Source: an uncultured Bacilli bacterium (GTDB lineage: Bacteria > Bacillota_I > Bacilli_A > RF39 > UBA660). Taken from it: a stretch of 37,507 nucleotides of DNA. Shown here one piece after another: positions 23,108 through 32,390 of this stretch; position 1 is the first letter of the stretch, and every line of letters begins with the position of its first letter. The notes beneath the pieces are model-generated. The model was not told the DNA's origin, did not search any database, and saw only the letters and a program-made list of their open reading frames with translations. The DNA lies in the NCBI GenBank assembly GCA_944331805.1, contig CALVIS010000008.1:1-37507 (forward strand), written 5' to 3'. The translations under genes were made by a program, and so were the position numbers.

Positions 23108-23347
23108 AGGAATACTTAGTAATGGGTGTTTTACCTCTTTCAACCATCTTGATTTCGGGGGGTTAGAAAGGGGAAATGTTTATGAATAAGAAGGATTTTC
23201 TAATTGCATCATTAGTACTAATAATTATACTTCTGATTATTTATAAATAGCAAAATACCCTATTACAAATTTGTAATTGGGGTATTTACTCTGAAAAAAC
23301 TTTTTGGAGGTAAGTACCTATTTACAGAACTAGGTATTCCTCTTTTT
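23108..23347 (+). ncRNA. Toxin mRNA with 5'-3' long-distance pairing
   Basis: Predicted ~240-nt transcript. GGAATACTTAGT (23109-23120) pairs over 12 bp (one U-G) with ACTAGGTATTCC (23329-23340). CCTCTTTCAACC (23134-23145) pairs with GGTTAGAAAGGGG (23161-23173) with one bulged A, hiding the ribosome binding site AAAGGGG. Such closure keeps hok- and aapA-type toxin mRNAs untranslated until processed at the 3' end. Structures are drawn by eye. Confidence 0.6.
23182..23250 (+). CDS. Small hydrophobic peptide, putative type I toxin
   Basis: 22 residues: MNKKDFLIAS, then an unbroken Val/Leu/Ile helix, ending LLIIYK. It has a charged, soluble start, one membrane-spanning segment and a basic end, the layout of type I toxins such as Ibs, Fst, TxpA and AapA1. 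The ATG is 8 bases after AAAGGGG (23167-23173), which is sequestered in a hairpin. Expressed freely it would be expected to insert in the inner membrane and depolarise it. Two tandem paralogues, the RNA architecture and an antisense transcript all support a real gene; the family is not one I can name. Confidence 0.7.
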   Translation: MNKKDFLIASLVLIIILLIIYK

Positions 23348-23348
23348 T
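23307..23348 (+). terminator. Toxin mRNA terminator
   Basis: GAGG...TACCTA (23307-23310, 23315-23320) pairs with TAGGTA...CCTC (23331-23336, 23339-23342) around a small internal loop, then six T. The downstream arm overlaps the 3' box, so hairpin and long-distance pairing compete. Confidence 0.65.
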
Positions 23349-23376
23349 ATAATATGTAAATTATCTTTACATATTC

Positions 23377-23405
23377 ATATTATCATAAATAATTTATTTT
23401 ATCAA
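23377..23405 (-). promoter_or_regulatory. Copy 2 antisense promoter
   Basis: On the - strand: TTGATA (23405-23400), 17 bases, TAATAT (23382-23377) preceded by TGA. It is divergent from the metallopeptidase gene at 23419. Confidence 0.7.
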
Positions 23406-23418
23406 GAGGGATGATGCT

Positions 23419-24069
23419 ATGACTTTAAATATAGATAATGAAACTTATAATTTAGAGATTGTTAAGAAAAGTACTACTAAAAATATTTATATTAGAGTTA
23501 AAGATGACTTAACTATCTATGTTACTTGTAATACTTTAACTTCTAATAAAAAGATAATGAGTGTAATAGAAGAAAATTATGACTCTATTAGAAAAATGAT
23601 TAAGAAAGTTAAAGAAAAGATAAAATTTAATAGTGAATTTTACTATTTAGGTAAAAAATATGATATTATATATACAGAGTTTTGTGACTTTAAATTGGGA
23701 GAGAATAAAGTTTTTATTAAAAGAGACTTTGATTTAGATAAATGGAAGAAGAAACAAGCTTTAGGTATTTTTAGTGAACATCTAGAAATGTGTTATAATA
23801 ACTTTACAAGGAGTATTCCTCATCCTAAATTAAGACTTAGGAAGATGACTACTAGATGGGGAGTATGTAATGTTAAGGCTCATGTTATTACATTAAATAC
23901 AGAATTAATTACTAAAGATATAGGATGCCTTGATTATGTTATTTATCATGAGTTAAGTCATTTAATAGAAGCGAATCATTCTAAGAGGTTTTGGGCTATT
24001 GTAGAAGAGAATTGTCCTGATTATAAGAAGTGGAGAAAATTAACTAATAAATATGGAGAAGAGGAGTAG
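23419..24069 (+). CDS. YgjP-like M48-type metallopeptidase
   Basis: 216 aa. The N-terminal beta-rich half (NIYIRVKDDLTIYVTCN) precedes the YgjP/DUF45 metal-binding core: MTTRWGVCN, LDYVIYHELSHLIEANHSKRFW, where HELSH gives the two zinc histidines and the glutamate, and the third ligand is the His of NHSKRFW. Cytoplasmic; the substrate of this family is not established. Start ATG 23419 after AAGAGGGATG. The next gene begins one base past its stop. Confidence 0.88.
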   Translation: MTLNIDNETYNLEIVKKSTTKNIYIRVKDDLTIYVTCNTLTSNKKIMSVIEENYDSIRKMIKKVKEKIKFNSEFYYLGKKYDIIYTEFCDFKLGENKVFIKRDFDLDKWKKKQALGIFSEHLEMCYNNFTRSIPHPKLRLRKMTTRWGVCNVKAHVITLNTELITKDIGCLDYVIYHELSHLIEANHSKRFWAIVEENCPDYKKWRKLTNKYGEEE

Positions 24070-24070
24070 T

Positions 24071-24811
24071 ATGGTTATAACTAGTTTAGATAATGAGAAA
24101 GTTAAGTACTATTATAAATTAGGGAAGAAGAAGTATCGTGATTTAAATAATGAGTTTATGGTAGAAGGAGAACATCTTGTTTTAGAAGCTTATAAAGCGG
24201 GAGTTTTAAAAGAAGTCTTATTAGAAGAAGGAGAGGTTCTACCAATAGATGTAGAACAAATAGAAGTAAGTAAAGAAGTCTTAAAGAAAATAAGTACTTT
24301 ATCTTCTCCTCCTAAGATGATAGGACTATGTAAAAAGATAATAGATACTACTATCGGTAAGAGAATTTTAATATTAGATGAGATAGGGGATCCTGGTAAT
24401 ATGGGTACTATTATTAGAAGTGCAGTAGCCTTTAATATCGATACTATTGTAATAGGAGATGGGTGTGTAGATGTATATTCCCCTAAAGTATTAAGAGCGA
24501 CACAGGGGATGATATTTCATGTTCCAATAGTGTTTTATTCTATAGATAAATTAATTCCTATTTTAAAGAAATTAAAAATACCAGTATATGCTACTTATGT
24601 TAAGTATGGTGAAGAAGTTAAGAATTTATCTCATGATGAAAAAGAAGTCTTTGCCCTTATAATAGGTAATGAAGGAAATGGTGTTAATCCTAAGTATTTA
24701 GAGATGAGTGATAAGTTTATCTATATACCAATGAATAGTGTTGTAGAAAGCCTTAATGTTGGGGTTGCAACTAGTATAATACTTTATGAAATGGATGATG
24801 TTGATGACTAA
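24071..24811 (+). CDS. TrmH/SpoU family RNA 2'-O-methyltransferase
   Basis: 246 aa from ATG 24071 (GAGGAG lies 4 bases upstream; an earlier in-frame ATG at 24053 is inside the previous gene and lacks a site). The N-terminal substrate-binding domain (FMVEGEHLVLEAYKAG) and the C-terminal SPOUT trefoil-knot domain are present with motifs DEIGDPGNMGTIIRSAVAF, FALIIGNEGNGVNP and IPMNSVVESLNVGVATSIILYEM. It methylates rRNA or tRNA ribose with SAM; the target cannot be read from the sequence. It overlaps rimM by 8 bases. Confidence 0.9.
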   Translation: MVITSLDNEKVKYYYKLGKKKYRDLNNEFMVEGEHLVLEAYKAGVLKEVLLEEGEVLPIDVEQIEVSKEVLKKISTLSSPPKMIGLCKKIIDTTIGKRILILDEIGDPGNMGTIIRSAVAFNIDTIVIGDGCVDVYSPKVLRATQGMIFHVPIVFYSIDKLIPILKKLKIPVYATYVKYGEEVKNLSHDEKEVFALIIGNEGNGVNPKYLEMSDKFIYIPMNSVVESLNVGVATSIILYEMDDVDD

Positions 24812-25283
24812 ATTATATATTGGTAAAATAGTTAATACTCATGGTATTAAAGGAGAACTTAGGATTAAAGATAACTTAACTACTAAACAAAGAGATGAGA
24901 TATTTAAAATAGGAAGTAATTTAATTATAGATGATAAAACTTATAAGATAACTAGTTATAGAACTCATAAAGACTATGATATGGTTACTTTTGATGGTTT
25001 TAATAATATAAATGATGTATTATTCTTGAAAGGTAAGAGAGTTTATAAATCTAAAGATGAAATTAATCTTAATAATGAAGATATCTTAGATAGTGAACTT
25101 GTTACCTATAAAGTTAAAACTACTGATAATTTAGAAGGTAGTATTCTTGAGGTAGAAGAGACTGGTAATAATTATAAGATACTTAGATTATTAATAGATA
25201 ATAGGGAAGTATTAATTCCATATCATAAAGATTTTGTTAAGATAGATAGTAATAAAAAAGAAGTTATAGTTAAACTTCTATAG
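24804..25283 (+). CDS. rimM: 16S rRNA processing protein RimM
   Basis: 159 aa. KLYIGKIVNTHGIKGELRIK opens the N-terminal beta-barrel. The C-terminal PRC-barrel ends with LLIDNREVLIPYHKDFVKIDSNKKEVIVKL. RimM binds S19 during 30S head maturation. ATG 24804 lies inside the end of the methyltransferase gene; it is chosen because the protein then begins right at the conserved MxKLYIGKI. Paired with trmD two genes on, as in many Firmicutes. Confidence 0.95.
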   Translation: MTKLYIGKIVNTHGIKGELRIKDNLTTKQRDEIFKIGSNLIIDDKTYKITSYRTHKDYDMVTFDGFNNINDVLFLKGKRVYKSKDEINLNNEDILDSELVTYKVKTTDNLEGSILEVEETGNNYKILRLLIDNREVLIPYHKDFVKIDSNKKEVIVKLL

Positions 25284-25292
25284 GAGGAAGTC

Positions 25293-25775
25293 ATGAAGAA
25301 ATTATTATTAGTAATAGATGCTCAAAACGATTTTGTTAATGATTTAACAAGATCAACTCTAAAAAAAATAGAAGAGTTAGTAGATAGTAAACAATTTTCT
25401 ACAGTTGCATTTACTAAATTTATAAATGGTTATGATAATAGGTTTTATAAAGATATAGATTATAAAGGATGTTTAACTGAAGAAGGAACTTCTATAGCAA
25501 TTGATACTAAAGACTATAAGATTTTTAATAAAAGTGCATATACAGCTTTAACAGATGAATTTAAAGTCTATTTAAAAGATGAAGGTATTGAAGAGATATA
25601 TTTATGTGGTTTTGATACAAATGCTTGTGTTTTAAAGACAGCTTTAGATTTATTTGAGGGCGGTTATGATTTTTATGTCTTAAAAGATTATTGTATGAGT
25701 TCCTTTTCCAAAGAAGTCCATGATGATGCTCTTACTATTTTGAAATTATTAGTAGGTAATAAAAGAATTATCTAG
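25293..25775 (+). CDS. Isochorismatase-like cysteine hydrolase
   Basis: 160 aa. The triad of the superfamily is visible: Asp in VIDAQNDFV, Lys in FNKSAYTAL, and the nucleophile Cys in FDTNACVLKTALD. Family members hydrolyse nicotinamide, isochorismate or similar amides; short members like this are often annotated as nicotinamidase-like, but the specificity is not decided here. SD TAGGAGG; set between rimM and trmD within one operon, an unusual insertion in that gene pair. Confidence 0.85.
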   Translation: MKKLLLVIDAQNDFVNDLTRSTLKKIEELVDSKQFSTVAFTKFINGYDNRFYKDIDYKGCLTEEGTSIAIDTKDYKIFNKSAYTALTDEFKVYLKDEGIEEIYLCGFDTNACVLKTALDLFEGGYDFYVLKDYCMSSFSKEVHDDALTILKLLVGNKRII

Positions 25776-25787
25776 ATGGAGGAAGTT

Positions 25788-26468
25788 ATGAAAATAGATG
25801 TATTAACCTTGTTTCCTGATATGTTTAATAGTGTATTTGATGAATCTATTATTAAAAGAGCTTTAGATAATAAGTTAGTAGAGATTAATATTCATAATAT
25901 TAGAGATTATAGTAAAGACCCTCATAAAAAGGTAGATGATACTCCTTATGGGGGAGGGGCTGGTATGGTTTTAATGTGTCAACCAATATTTGATGCTGTT
26001 AAAGACTTAAGAAGTGATAATTCTAAAGTAATATTATTAACACCTAGTGGCAAATTATATAAACAGTCTATCGCTTTAGACTTATCTCGTGAGGAGCATT
26101 TGATTATTATCTGTGGTCATTACGAAGGCTTTGATGAGAGAATTAAGACTATTTGTGATTTAGAACTATCTATTGGAGACTATATCTTAACAGGAGGAGA
26201 GATACCTGCTATGGTATTGATAGATTCTATTACAAGACTTATAGATGGTGTTATAAGAAAAGAAAGTTATCTTAGTGAATCATTTACTGATAATTTGTTA
26301 GATTATCCAACATATACTAAGCCTAGAGAATATGATGGATTAGTTGTACCTGAGGTCTTAGTTAACGGAGATCATGAAAAGATAAATAAATGGAGAAGAG
26401 AACAACAAATAGAGATGACTAAGAAAAATAGGCCTGACTTATTAAAAGGAGATGATTCAATTGAATAA
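25788..26468 (+). CDS. trmD: tRNA (guanine-N1)-methyltransferase
   Basis: 226 aa. The N-terminal knot domain has MKIDVLTLFPDMF, DDTPYGGGAGMV, LLTPSGKLYKQ, GHYEGFDERI and the SAM loop SIGDYILTGGEIPAMVLID; the C-terminal part has YPTYTKPREYDGLVVPEVL with the Asp/Arg end. It makes m1G37 in tRNAs and prevents +1 frameshifting. ATG 25788 is chosen over 25776 because GGAGG (25778-25782) is the binding site between them. Confidence 0.96.
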   Translation: MKIDVLTLFPDMFNSVFDESIIKRALDNKLVEINIHNIRDYSKDPHKKVDDTPYGGGAGMVLMCQPIFDAVKDLRSDNSKVILLTPSGKLYKQSIALDLSREEHLIIICGHYEGFDERIKTICDLELSIGDYILTGGEIPAMVLIDSITRLIDGVIRKESYLSESFTDNLLDYPTYTKPREYDGLVVPEVLVNGDHEKINKWRREQQIEMTKKNRPDLLKGDDSIE

Positions 26469-26871
26469 CTATTTAATAATAGAAAAGAGTTTTACTTATA
26501 ATGGAGATTTAACTTTAGGAAAAGAATTAACTATTAAGTCTCATGATAATAAAGTATTTATCTATAATTTAGAAATACAAAAAGTCTTTATTAGTAATAA
26601 AGTCTATAAAAAATATTTAAAACTATTAAAGATGGTAAACTTCTATTTAAATAGTGATGATGATACTGGTACTGCTTATCATGAAGCATTAAATGAAATA
26701 GAGAAGTTTAGACAATTAGTTAAAAATAAATATAGAGCATATCTATTAGATAAGACTCTAAAAGAAATGTCTTTAGAACTTCAGAAAAAGATTATGGATG
26801 CGAAAAGAAGATTAATATTTGTAGAAACGAAGAATTATGACTATACTAATGAGAATAGAAGAAGTAAATAG
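26461..26871 (+). CDS. Hypothetical protein downstream of trmD
   Basis: About 136 aa from TTG 26461, 9 bases after AAAGGAG (26445-26451); the ATG at 26452 is in frame but directly abuts the site, so TTG is more likely. The N-terminal beta-rich part is followed by a long basic helix (FRQLVKNKYRAYLLDKTLKEMSLELQKKIMDAKRRL). Its start overlaps the trmD end by 8 bases. Not recognised; the basic helix could bind RNA, but that is a guess. Confidence 0.6.
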   Translation: MNNYLIIEKSFTYNGDLTLGKELTIKSHDNKVFIYNLEIQKVFISNKVYKKYLKLLKMVNFYLNSDDDTGTAYHEALNEIEKFRQLVKNKYRAYLLDKTLKEMSLELQKKIMDAKRRLIFVETKNYDYTNENRRSK

Positions 26872-26874
26872 TTC

Positions 26875-26903
26875 TTTACTTATAAACTTTTTTATGGTAT
26901 CAT
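26875..26903 (+). promoter_or_regulatory. Promoter of the GreA-like gene
   Basis: TTTACT (26875-26880), 17 bases, TATCAT (26898-26903) preceded by TGG. Confidence 0.65.
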
Positions 26904-26931
26904 AATCTAGTCATTAAAGGGGGGAGATTAA

Positions 26932-28209
26932 ATGATATTAATACCAGAACAAGTTAAAGCTTTAAGAGATAAAATTAATGAGTTACAAAATGAAATAGAT
27001 AATAGTACTATTTATTTTGATGAGATAATGACTTTTAATGATAAGAGATATAAAGAAGAACAAATAAAGTATTTACATAATATACTTGAGGAAAGTGAAC
27101 TTGTTAAAAAAGTAAATGATACTGTTATTGATTATGGTACTAAGTTCAAAATTAAATTTGATGAAGAGAATTTAGAAGAAGTGTATACTTTATCAGAGAA
27201 TGAGTTTGGACTAAGTAGTACTTCTTTTAATCATAATAATGGTTATGTTAGTGTTAATTGTTCACTTGGTAATAGTGTAAAAGGTAAAAAAGAGGGAGAA
27301 AACTTTAGATATACAGTTAAAGTGAAGGGTAGAAAAGATACTATAACTATTACAGGTAAAGTATTAAAAATATTTAGAAAAACAAAAAATGATATAGACT
27401 TTATTATTTCTAGACCTATGTCAGAAAGACTTGCAACTAGAAAATTGGTAAAACAAAATGTTAAATGTAAGGAAACTCAAGTTACTTTAAGTCAATATAA
27501 TTTATTAAAAGAAGAAAGATTACGTTTAGTTAAGGCATTGTCAAAATTCGAAACATATGAAAGAAGAATTATGACAGGTTCTTTGATTAAATTAATAGAT
27601 GGGAATAAGAAGATTAAAGAATTTAAAATTGTAGATAAAGATGTTATTGATCCTAAAAAAGAAATAAAAAGTAGTAGTGCAGTGGCTCTTAGATTAACTA
27701 CAAAAGTACTAGGTGATGAAATTAAAGAAGGATTTAATTACACAGAAGATGGTGTTAAGAAGAAAGCAACATATATTGGAAAAATTATAGAAATTGATAA
27801 TAGTAATGTTATTAGAGATGAAAGTGTTTATTCTAATATTTATGCTATTAAAACTAGATTAGCTAAAATAAATGAATTATTAGCAAAAACTAAGATTATA
27901 ACAGAACCTACTGGTGATAAAGTCGGTATTGGAAGTAAGGTTAGTATTATGACTTTTGAAGATGATAATATTCAAAATATAAGAGTTGAAGTAATTAATA
28001 AAGCTTTATCTAGCGAAGATACTCATAGTTATATAGAAGTAACTAGTGCGATAGGGGCTGCTATTATAGGATTAGGAAATAATGAGACTTTTTATTATTA
28101 TGATAATGAAGGTATGTTTCATGATGGTGTAGTATATGATATTAATAATAATATATATGAAGCGATAGCAGCTAATCCTATAACATATCAAAAGAAAAGA
28201 AGAGGTTAG
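26932..28209 (+). CDS. Protein with three GreA/GreB C-terminal-like domains
   Basis: 425 aa. After a short helical, coiled-coil-like start (VKALRDKINELQNEID) there are three segments that each follow the FKBP-like GreA-C pattern of a beta-rich stretch, a serine-glycine turn ahead of a small helix, then beta strands: ~60-150 (VSVNCSLGNSVKGKKEGENF), ~215-292 (SSSAVALRLTTKVLGDEIKEG) and ~320-405 (IEVTSAIGAAIIGLGNNETF). GreA/B relatives bind RNA polymerase near the secondary channel. Without the long N-terminal hairpin with acidic tip, it is unlikely to cleave backtracked RNA, but may bind the polymerase. SD AAGGGGGGAG. The three-domain reading is by eye. Confidence 0.6.
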   Translation: MILIPEQVKALRDKINELQNEIDNSTIYFDEIMTFNDKRYKEEQIKYLHNILEESELVKKVNDTVIDYGTKFKIKFDEENLEEVYTLSENEFGLSSTSFNHNNGYVSVNCSLGNSVKGKKEGENFRYTVKVKGRKDTITITGKVLKIFRKTKNDIDFIISRPMSERLATRKLVKQNVKCKETQVTLSQYNLLKEERLRLVKALSKFETYERRIMTGSLIKLIDGNKKIKEFKIVDKDVIDPKKEIKSSSAVALRLTTKVLGDEIKEGFNYTEDGVKKKATYIGKIIEIDNSNVIRDESVYSNIYAIKTRLAKINELLAKTKIITEPTGDKVGIGSKVSIMTFEDDNIQNIRVEVINKALSSEDTHSYIEVTSAIGAAIIGLGNNETFYYYDNEGMFHDGVVYDINNNIYEAIAANPITYQKKRRG

Positions 28210-29352
<1,143 letters not shown>

Positions 29353-29414
29353 AAATGAGATTTATAATACTGAATAGTAAATAAAAATTATATAGAATGC
29401 TATTGATAATTAAC

Positions 29415-29445
29415 AAAAGCAACCGCAATTTGGTTGCTTTTCCTT
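29415..29445 (+). terminator. tgt terminator
   Basis: AAAAGCAACC (29415-29424) pairs perfectly with GGTTGCTTTT (29432-29441). Confidence 0.85.
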
Positions 29446-29472
29446 GTATTTTCTCATAAAATATGGTATTAT
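29444..29472 (+). promoter_or_regulatory. Promoter of the 29499 operon
   Basis: TTGTAT (29444-29449), 17 bases, TATTAT (29467-29472) preceded by TGG. Confidence 0.7.
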
Positions 29473-29498
29473 AACACCAAATTGAAGGGGTATGTAGT

Positions 29499-30182
29499 AT
29501 GAGTGGTAAAGAGAGTGTGTTTGCAAAAGGATTTTGTGGTAAGAAATTATTTTTAATATTTGTAATAGGTTCTATCTTTGGAGCTTTCTATGAACAAATA
29601 TTAAATTTAGTTAAAGTCTATCTTGCAACAGGTGATATTGTTTGGGAATTAAGAAGAGGAGTAATATATGGCCCTTTTAGTCCTATCTATGGAGCAGGGG
29701 CAGTACTTTTTGTTTATTTATTAGTTAAACCAAACTATTCTAATATTAAAACCTATATCTATGGATGCTTACTTGGAGGAGGCTTTGAATACTTAATAAG
29801 TTTATTACAAGAAATATTTACCCATACGAGGTCTTGGGATTATTCTAGTTATTTTTTAAATATTGATGGAAGAACTACTATTCCTTATATGTTAGTATGG
29901 GGAGTGTTCGCTCTTATCTTTGCCAAGATAATTTATCCCTTTATATCTAAATGGATAGAAAAAATACCTATAAATATAGGTAATATAATCTTTTATTTCT
30001 TGCTAATATTCTTAATAATTGATATGTTTATATCATGGACGGCTTTATTTAGAAGTGCTATGAGAAGAAACAATATTGAGCCTATCACACCAGTTGGCAG
30101 ACTATATGATAGAGTCTATCCTGATAGTGTTTTATCTAAAAGTTTTCCTAATATGGACTTTAAAGTTAGAAAGGGTAAGTAG
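29499..30182 (+). CDS. CmpB-type putative ABC transporter permease
   Basis: 227 aa, about five membrane helices. FLIFVIGSIFGAFYEQIL and WELRRGVIYGPFSPIYGAGAV match the PF06541-type family named ABC_trans_CmpB, followed by TRSWDYSSYFLNIDGRTTIPYMLVWG. Despite the name no ATPase is nearby and transport has not been shown for the family. SD AAGGGG. One base separates its stop from the glycosyltransferase start codon at 30184, so the two are co-expressed. Confidence 0.8.
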   Translation: MSGKESVFAKGFCGKKLFLIFVIGSIFGAFYEQILNLVKVYLATGDIVWELRRGVIYGPFSPIYGAGAVLFVYLLVKPNYSNIKTYIYGCLLGGGFEYLISLLQEIFTHTRSWDYSSYFLNIDGRTTIPYMLVWGVFALIFAKIIYPFISKWIEKIPINIGNIIFYFLLIFLIIDMFISWTALFRSAMRRNNIEPITPVGRLYDRVYPDSVLSKSFPNMDFKVRKGK

Positions 30183-30183
30183 T

Positions 30184-31431
30184 ATGATAACATTAATTTG
30201 TTTAATTCTAATATTTATTGCAACGTACTTATTAATTAAAGAATATATAGTCGCTTTAAAAGGGTCTAGCATTAAATTAAAAAGAACTTATGAAGAGCCT
30301 AAATTTGCCATATTGATACCTGCAAGAGATGAATCTAAAGTAATATCTAATCTCTTAGATAGTATTAAAAAACAAACCTTTAAGATAGATTCTAAAGATA
30401 TTTATATCATCGTTGAAAGTAGGAAAGATAAGACAGTTTCTATTGCCAAGGAAAGAAATATTAACATTATCTATCGTAAGAATTTAACTAATAGAAGAAG
30501 AAAAGGTTATGCACTTGACGATGCAATTAAAGAGATATTAAAAAAGAAAAAACACTATGATGCATACTTTATCTTTGATGCTGATAATGTTCTAGATAGA
30601 AATTATTTTAAAGAAATGGTTAAAACTTATAAAAAAGGGTATGATATAGGTATAGGTTATCGTAACACTAAAAATGGTAATGCTAGTATTTTTTCCGCAT
30701 GTTCTTCTCTAACTTTTTCCATGATAAATACTTTTTCTAATAATTATAAAATGAAACATAATCTAACTCTAACAGTCAGTGGAACAGGATTCTATATTAA
30801 AGGAGAAATCTTAGAAGAATTAGGAGGTTATCCTTTTAATAGTCTAACAGAAGACTATGAATTTACTTTGTATGCTACTTTGAATGATTTAACTTCTTTT
30901 TACAATACTAAAGCAAAGTACTTTGATGAACAACCAACCGATTATGCTACTACGATTAAACAAAGAACTAGATGGGTAAAAGGTTATTTTGATTCAAGAA
31001 GAAAGTATTATCCATTACTAAAGAATAAAGCAAGTAGAAAAGATCATAACTATCCATCAGTTTATATTGCCTTAGTAGGTGTAAAACCTTATGTTCTATT
31101 AGTTATTAGTGTTATTTTATACCTTGCTAATCTACTTTACATAATAATATCTAATTCTATCGTAAAGATAGAAGTTTATAATTTATTACTACAATTTTTC
31201 TTAATAATACTTGCAATCTATGTTGTTCTATTACTGTTTACTGGAATACTTCTAATAAAAGAAAAAGATAATCTAAGACTAAATAGAAAGATGAAGATAA
31301 AGTCCTTGTTTTTTAATCCTTTATTTTTAGCAAGTTATGTAAGGTGTTTGTATCTAGCATTGAAAAATAAAGATTTAACTTGGGAAAAAATAGAACATAC
31401 TGGTAATATAGATAAGGAGGATGAAAAATGA
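30184..31431 (+). CDS. Membrane family 2 glycosyltransferase, processive type
   Basis: 415 aa from ATG 30184 (AAAGGG upstream; an earlier in-frame start at 30076 would lie inside the preceding gene). One N-terminal helix (~1-20), GT-A domain with LIPARDESKVI, FDADN (DxD), TEDYEFTLYA (catalytic Asp) and QRTRW, the QxxRW motif of processive enzymes such as cellulose and hyaluronan synthases, then two or three C-terminal helices. It probably polymerises or extends a surface glycan or glycolipid. The stop TGA overlaps the next start (ATGA). Confidence 0.85.
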   Translation: MITLICLILIFIATYLLIKEYIVALKGSSIKLKRTYEEPKFAILIPARDESKVISNLLDSIKKQTFKIDSKDIYIIVESRKDKTVSIAKERNINIIYRKNLTNRRRKGYALDDAIKEILKKKKHYDAYFIFDADNVLDRNYFKEMVKTYKKGYDIGIGYRNTKNGNASIFSACSSLTFSMINTFSNNYKMKHNLTLTVSGTGFYIKGEILEELGGYPFNSLTEDYEFTLYATLNDLTSFYNTKAKYFDEQPTDYATTIKQRTRWVKGYFDSRRKYYPLLKNKASRKDHNYPSVYIALVGVKPYVLLVISVILYLANLLYIIISNSIVKIEVYNLLLQFFLIILAIYVVLLLFTGILLIKEKDNLRLNRKMKIKSLFFNPLFLASYVRCLYLALKNKDLTWEKIEHTGNIDKEDEK

Positions 31432-32339
31432 TAACTATAGTTAAAGATATAAATGAAGCGGATGGTATTACTCATAATGGAACTATGCATGCTGATGAAG
31501 TCTTTGCAACGGCTTTTCTTTCTCTTTATTTTAATAATTTTAAAGTCATAAGAGTAAGTGAAGTACCTGATAGATTATCACCTAATACTATTATATATGA
31601 TATAGGAAAAGGTAGGTTTGACCATCATCAAAGCGATGCTAGAGTTAGAGATAATGGAATAAAATACTCATCATTTGGTCTTTTATTTGAAGAGTATGGA
31701 TTACAGTACTTAAAAAAATTAAAACTAAAAAATACGAAAGCCATATATAATTATTTTGTAAAAGACTTTATAGAAGGAATAGATGCCATTGATAATGGTA
31801 TTTTTCCTGAGATAAAAGCAAGTTATAAAGTAAAGACTGTAAGTGATATTATTAAAATATTTAATCCAAGTTACTTAAGTAACGATAATGAAGATGAACA
31901 GTTTATTAAAGCTGTAAGTCTTGCAGAGTCTATATTAACTGAAGAGTTAAAGAATGTAGTAGGTAAAGTAGAGGCATCTAGTAAAGTAAAAAAACTTCTA
32001 AATAAGACTAAAGGGCCTCTTTTAATATTAGATGAATACTTACCTTATGAAGAAACAGTTTTAACATCACTTGCTGGTAAGAAAATAAAATTTGTAATCT
32101 ATCCTTCTAATAGAGGAGGGTATGGTATTAAAACAGTTCCTATTAGTACTACTGATAAGACTAGTAGAGTTTATTTTCCAAAGAATTGGGGAGGACTTTC
32201 TAATAGTGATTTAGAAGAAGTAACTGGCATAAAAGGCTCGCTATTTTGTCATACTAATAGATTTTTAATGACAGCTAGTGATTTAGATACTGCTAAAAAA
32301 CTAGCTTTAATCGCTTTAGATGTAAATGAGAAAGAATAA
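31428..32339 (+). CDS. MYG1 family protein (DHH-like putative exonuclease)
   Basis: 303 aa. THNGTMHADEVFATAFL gives the HxGxxHxDE metal motif at the start, FDHHQSD the second His pair, and the C-terminal part WGGLSNSDLEEVTGIKGSLFCHTNRFL is typical. Eukaryotic MYG1 is a 3'-5' RNA exonuclease; the role of bacterial copies is unclear. SD AAGGAGGATG within the glycosyltransferase end; 4-base overlap. Confidence 0.88.
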   Translation: MITIVKDINEADGITHNGTMHADEVFATAFLSLYFNNFKVIRVSEVPDRLSPNTIIYDIGKGRFDHHQSDARVRDNGIKYSSFGLLFEEYGLQYLKKLKLKNTKAIYNYFVKDFIEGIDAIDNGIFPEIKASYKVKTVSDIIKIFNPSYLSNDNEDEQFIKAVSLAESILTEELKNVVGKVEASSKVKKLLNKTKGPLLILDEYLPYEETVLTSLAGKKIKFVIYPSNRGGYGIKTVPISTTDKTSRVYFPKNWGGLSNSDLEEVTGIKGSLFCHTNRFLMTASDLDTAKKLALIALDVNEKE

Positions 32340-32390
32340 TAGTAGTAATTAATAGTAGTTTAGGGTACAATAATTAATGGAGGAAATAAT

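Larger units (their letters stand above)
23052..23370 (-). ncRNA. Predicted antisense RNA antitoxin, copy 2
   Basis: From the - strand promoter at 23405-23377 to the terminator at 23051-23091, ~320 nt, complementary to the whole toxin mRNA. A second possible - strand promoter inside the ORF (TTGCTA 23253-23248, 18 bases, TATAAT 23229-23224) would give a shorter ~165-nt antisense RNA over the ribosome binding site. Confidence 0.55.
23051..23391. repeat. Toxin-antitoxin-like cassette, copy 2 (intact)
   Basis: Second copy of the tandem cassette, ~340 bp, with every element present: + promoter, 5' pairing box, hairpin burying the ribosome binding site, peptide ORF, strong hairpin 23253-23287 after the ORF, + terminator, 3' pairing box, and - strand promoter and terminator. 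Confidence 0.8.

Noticed and set aside
22743-23405. Cassette as a MITE or palindromic mobile repeat
   Set aside because: The complementary boxes could be terminal inverted repeats, but no target duplication is visible, and promoters, ribosome binding site hairpin and ORF are better explained by a toxin mRNA; kept as the main alternative.
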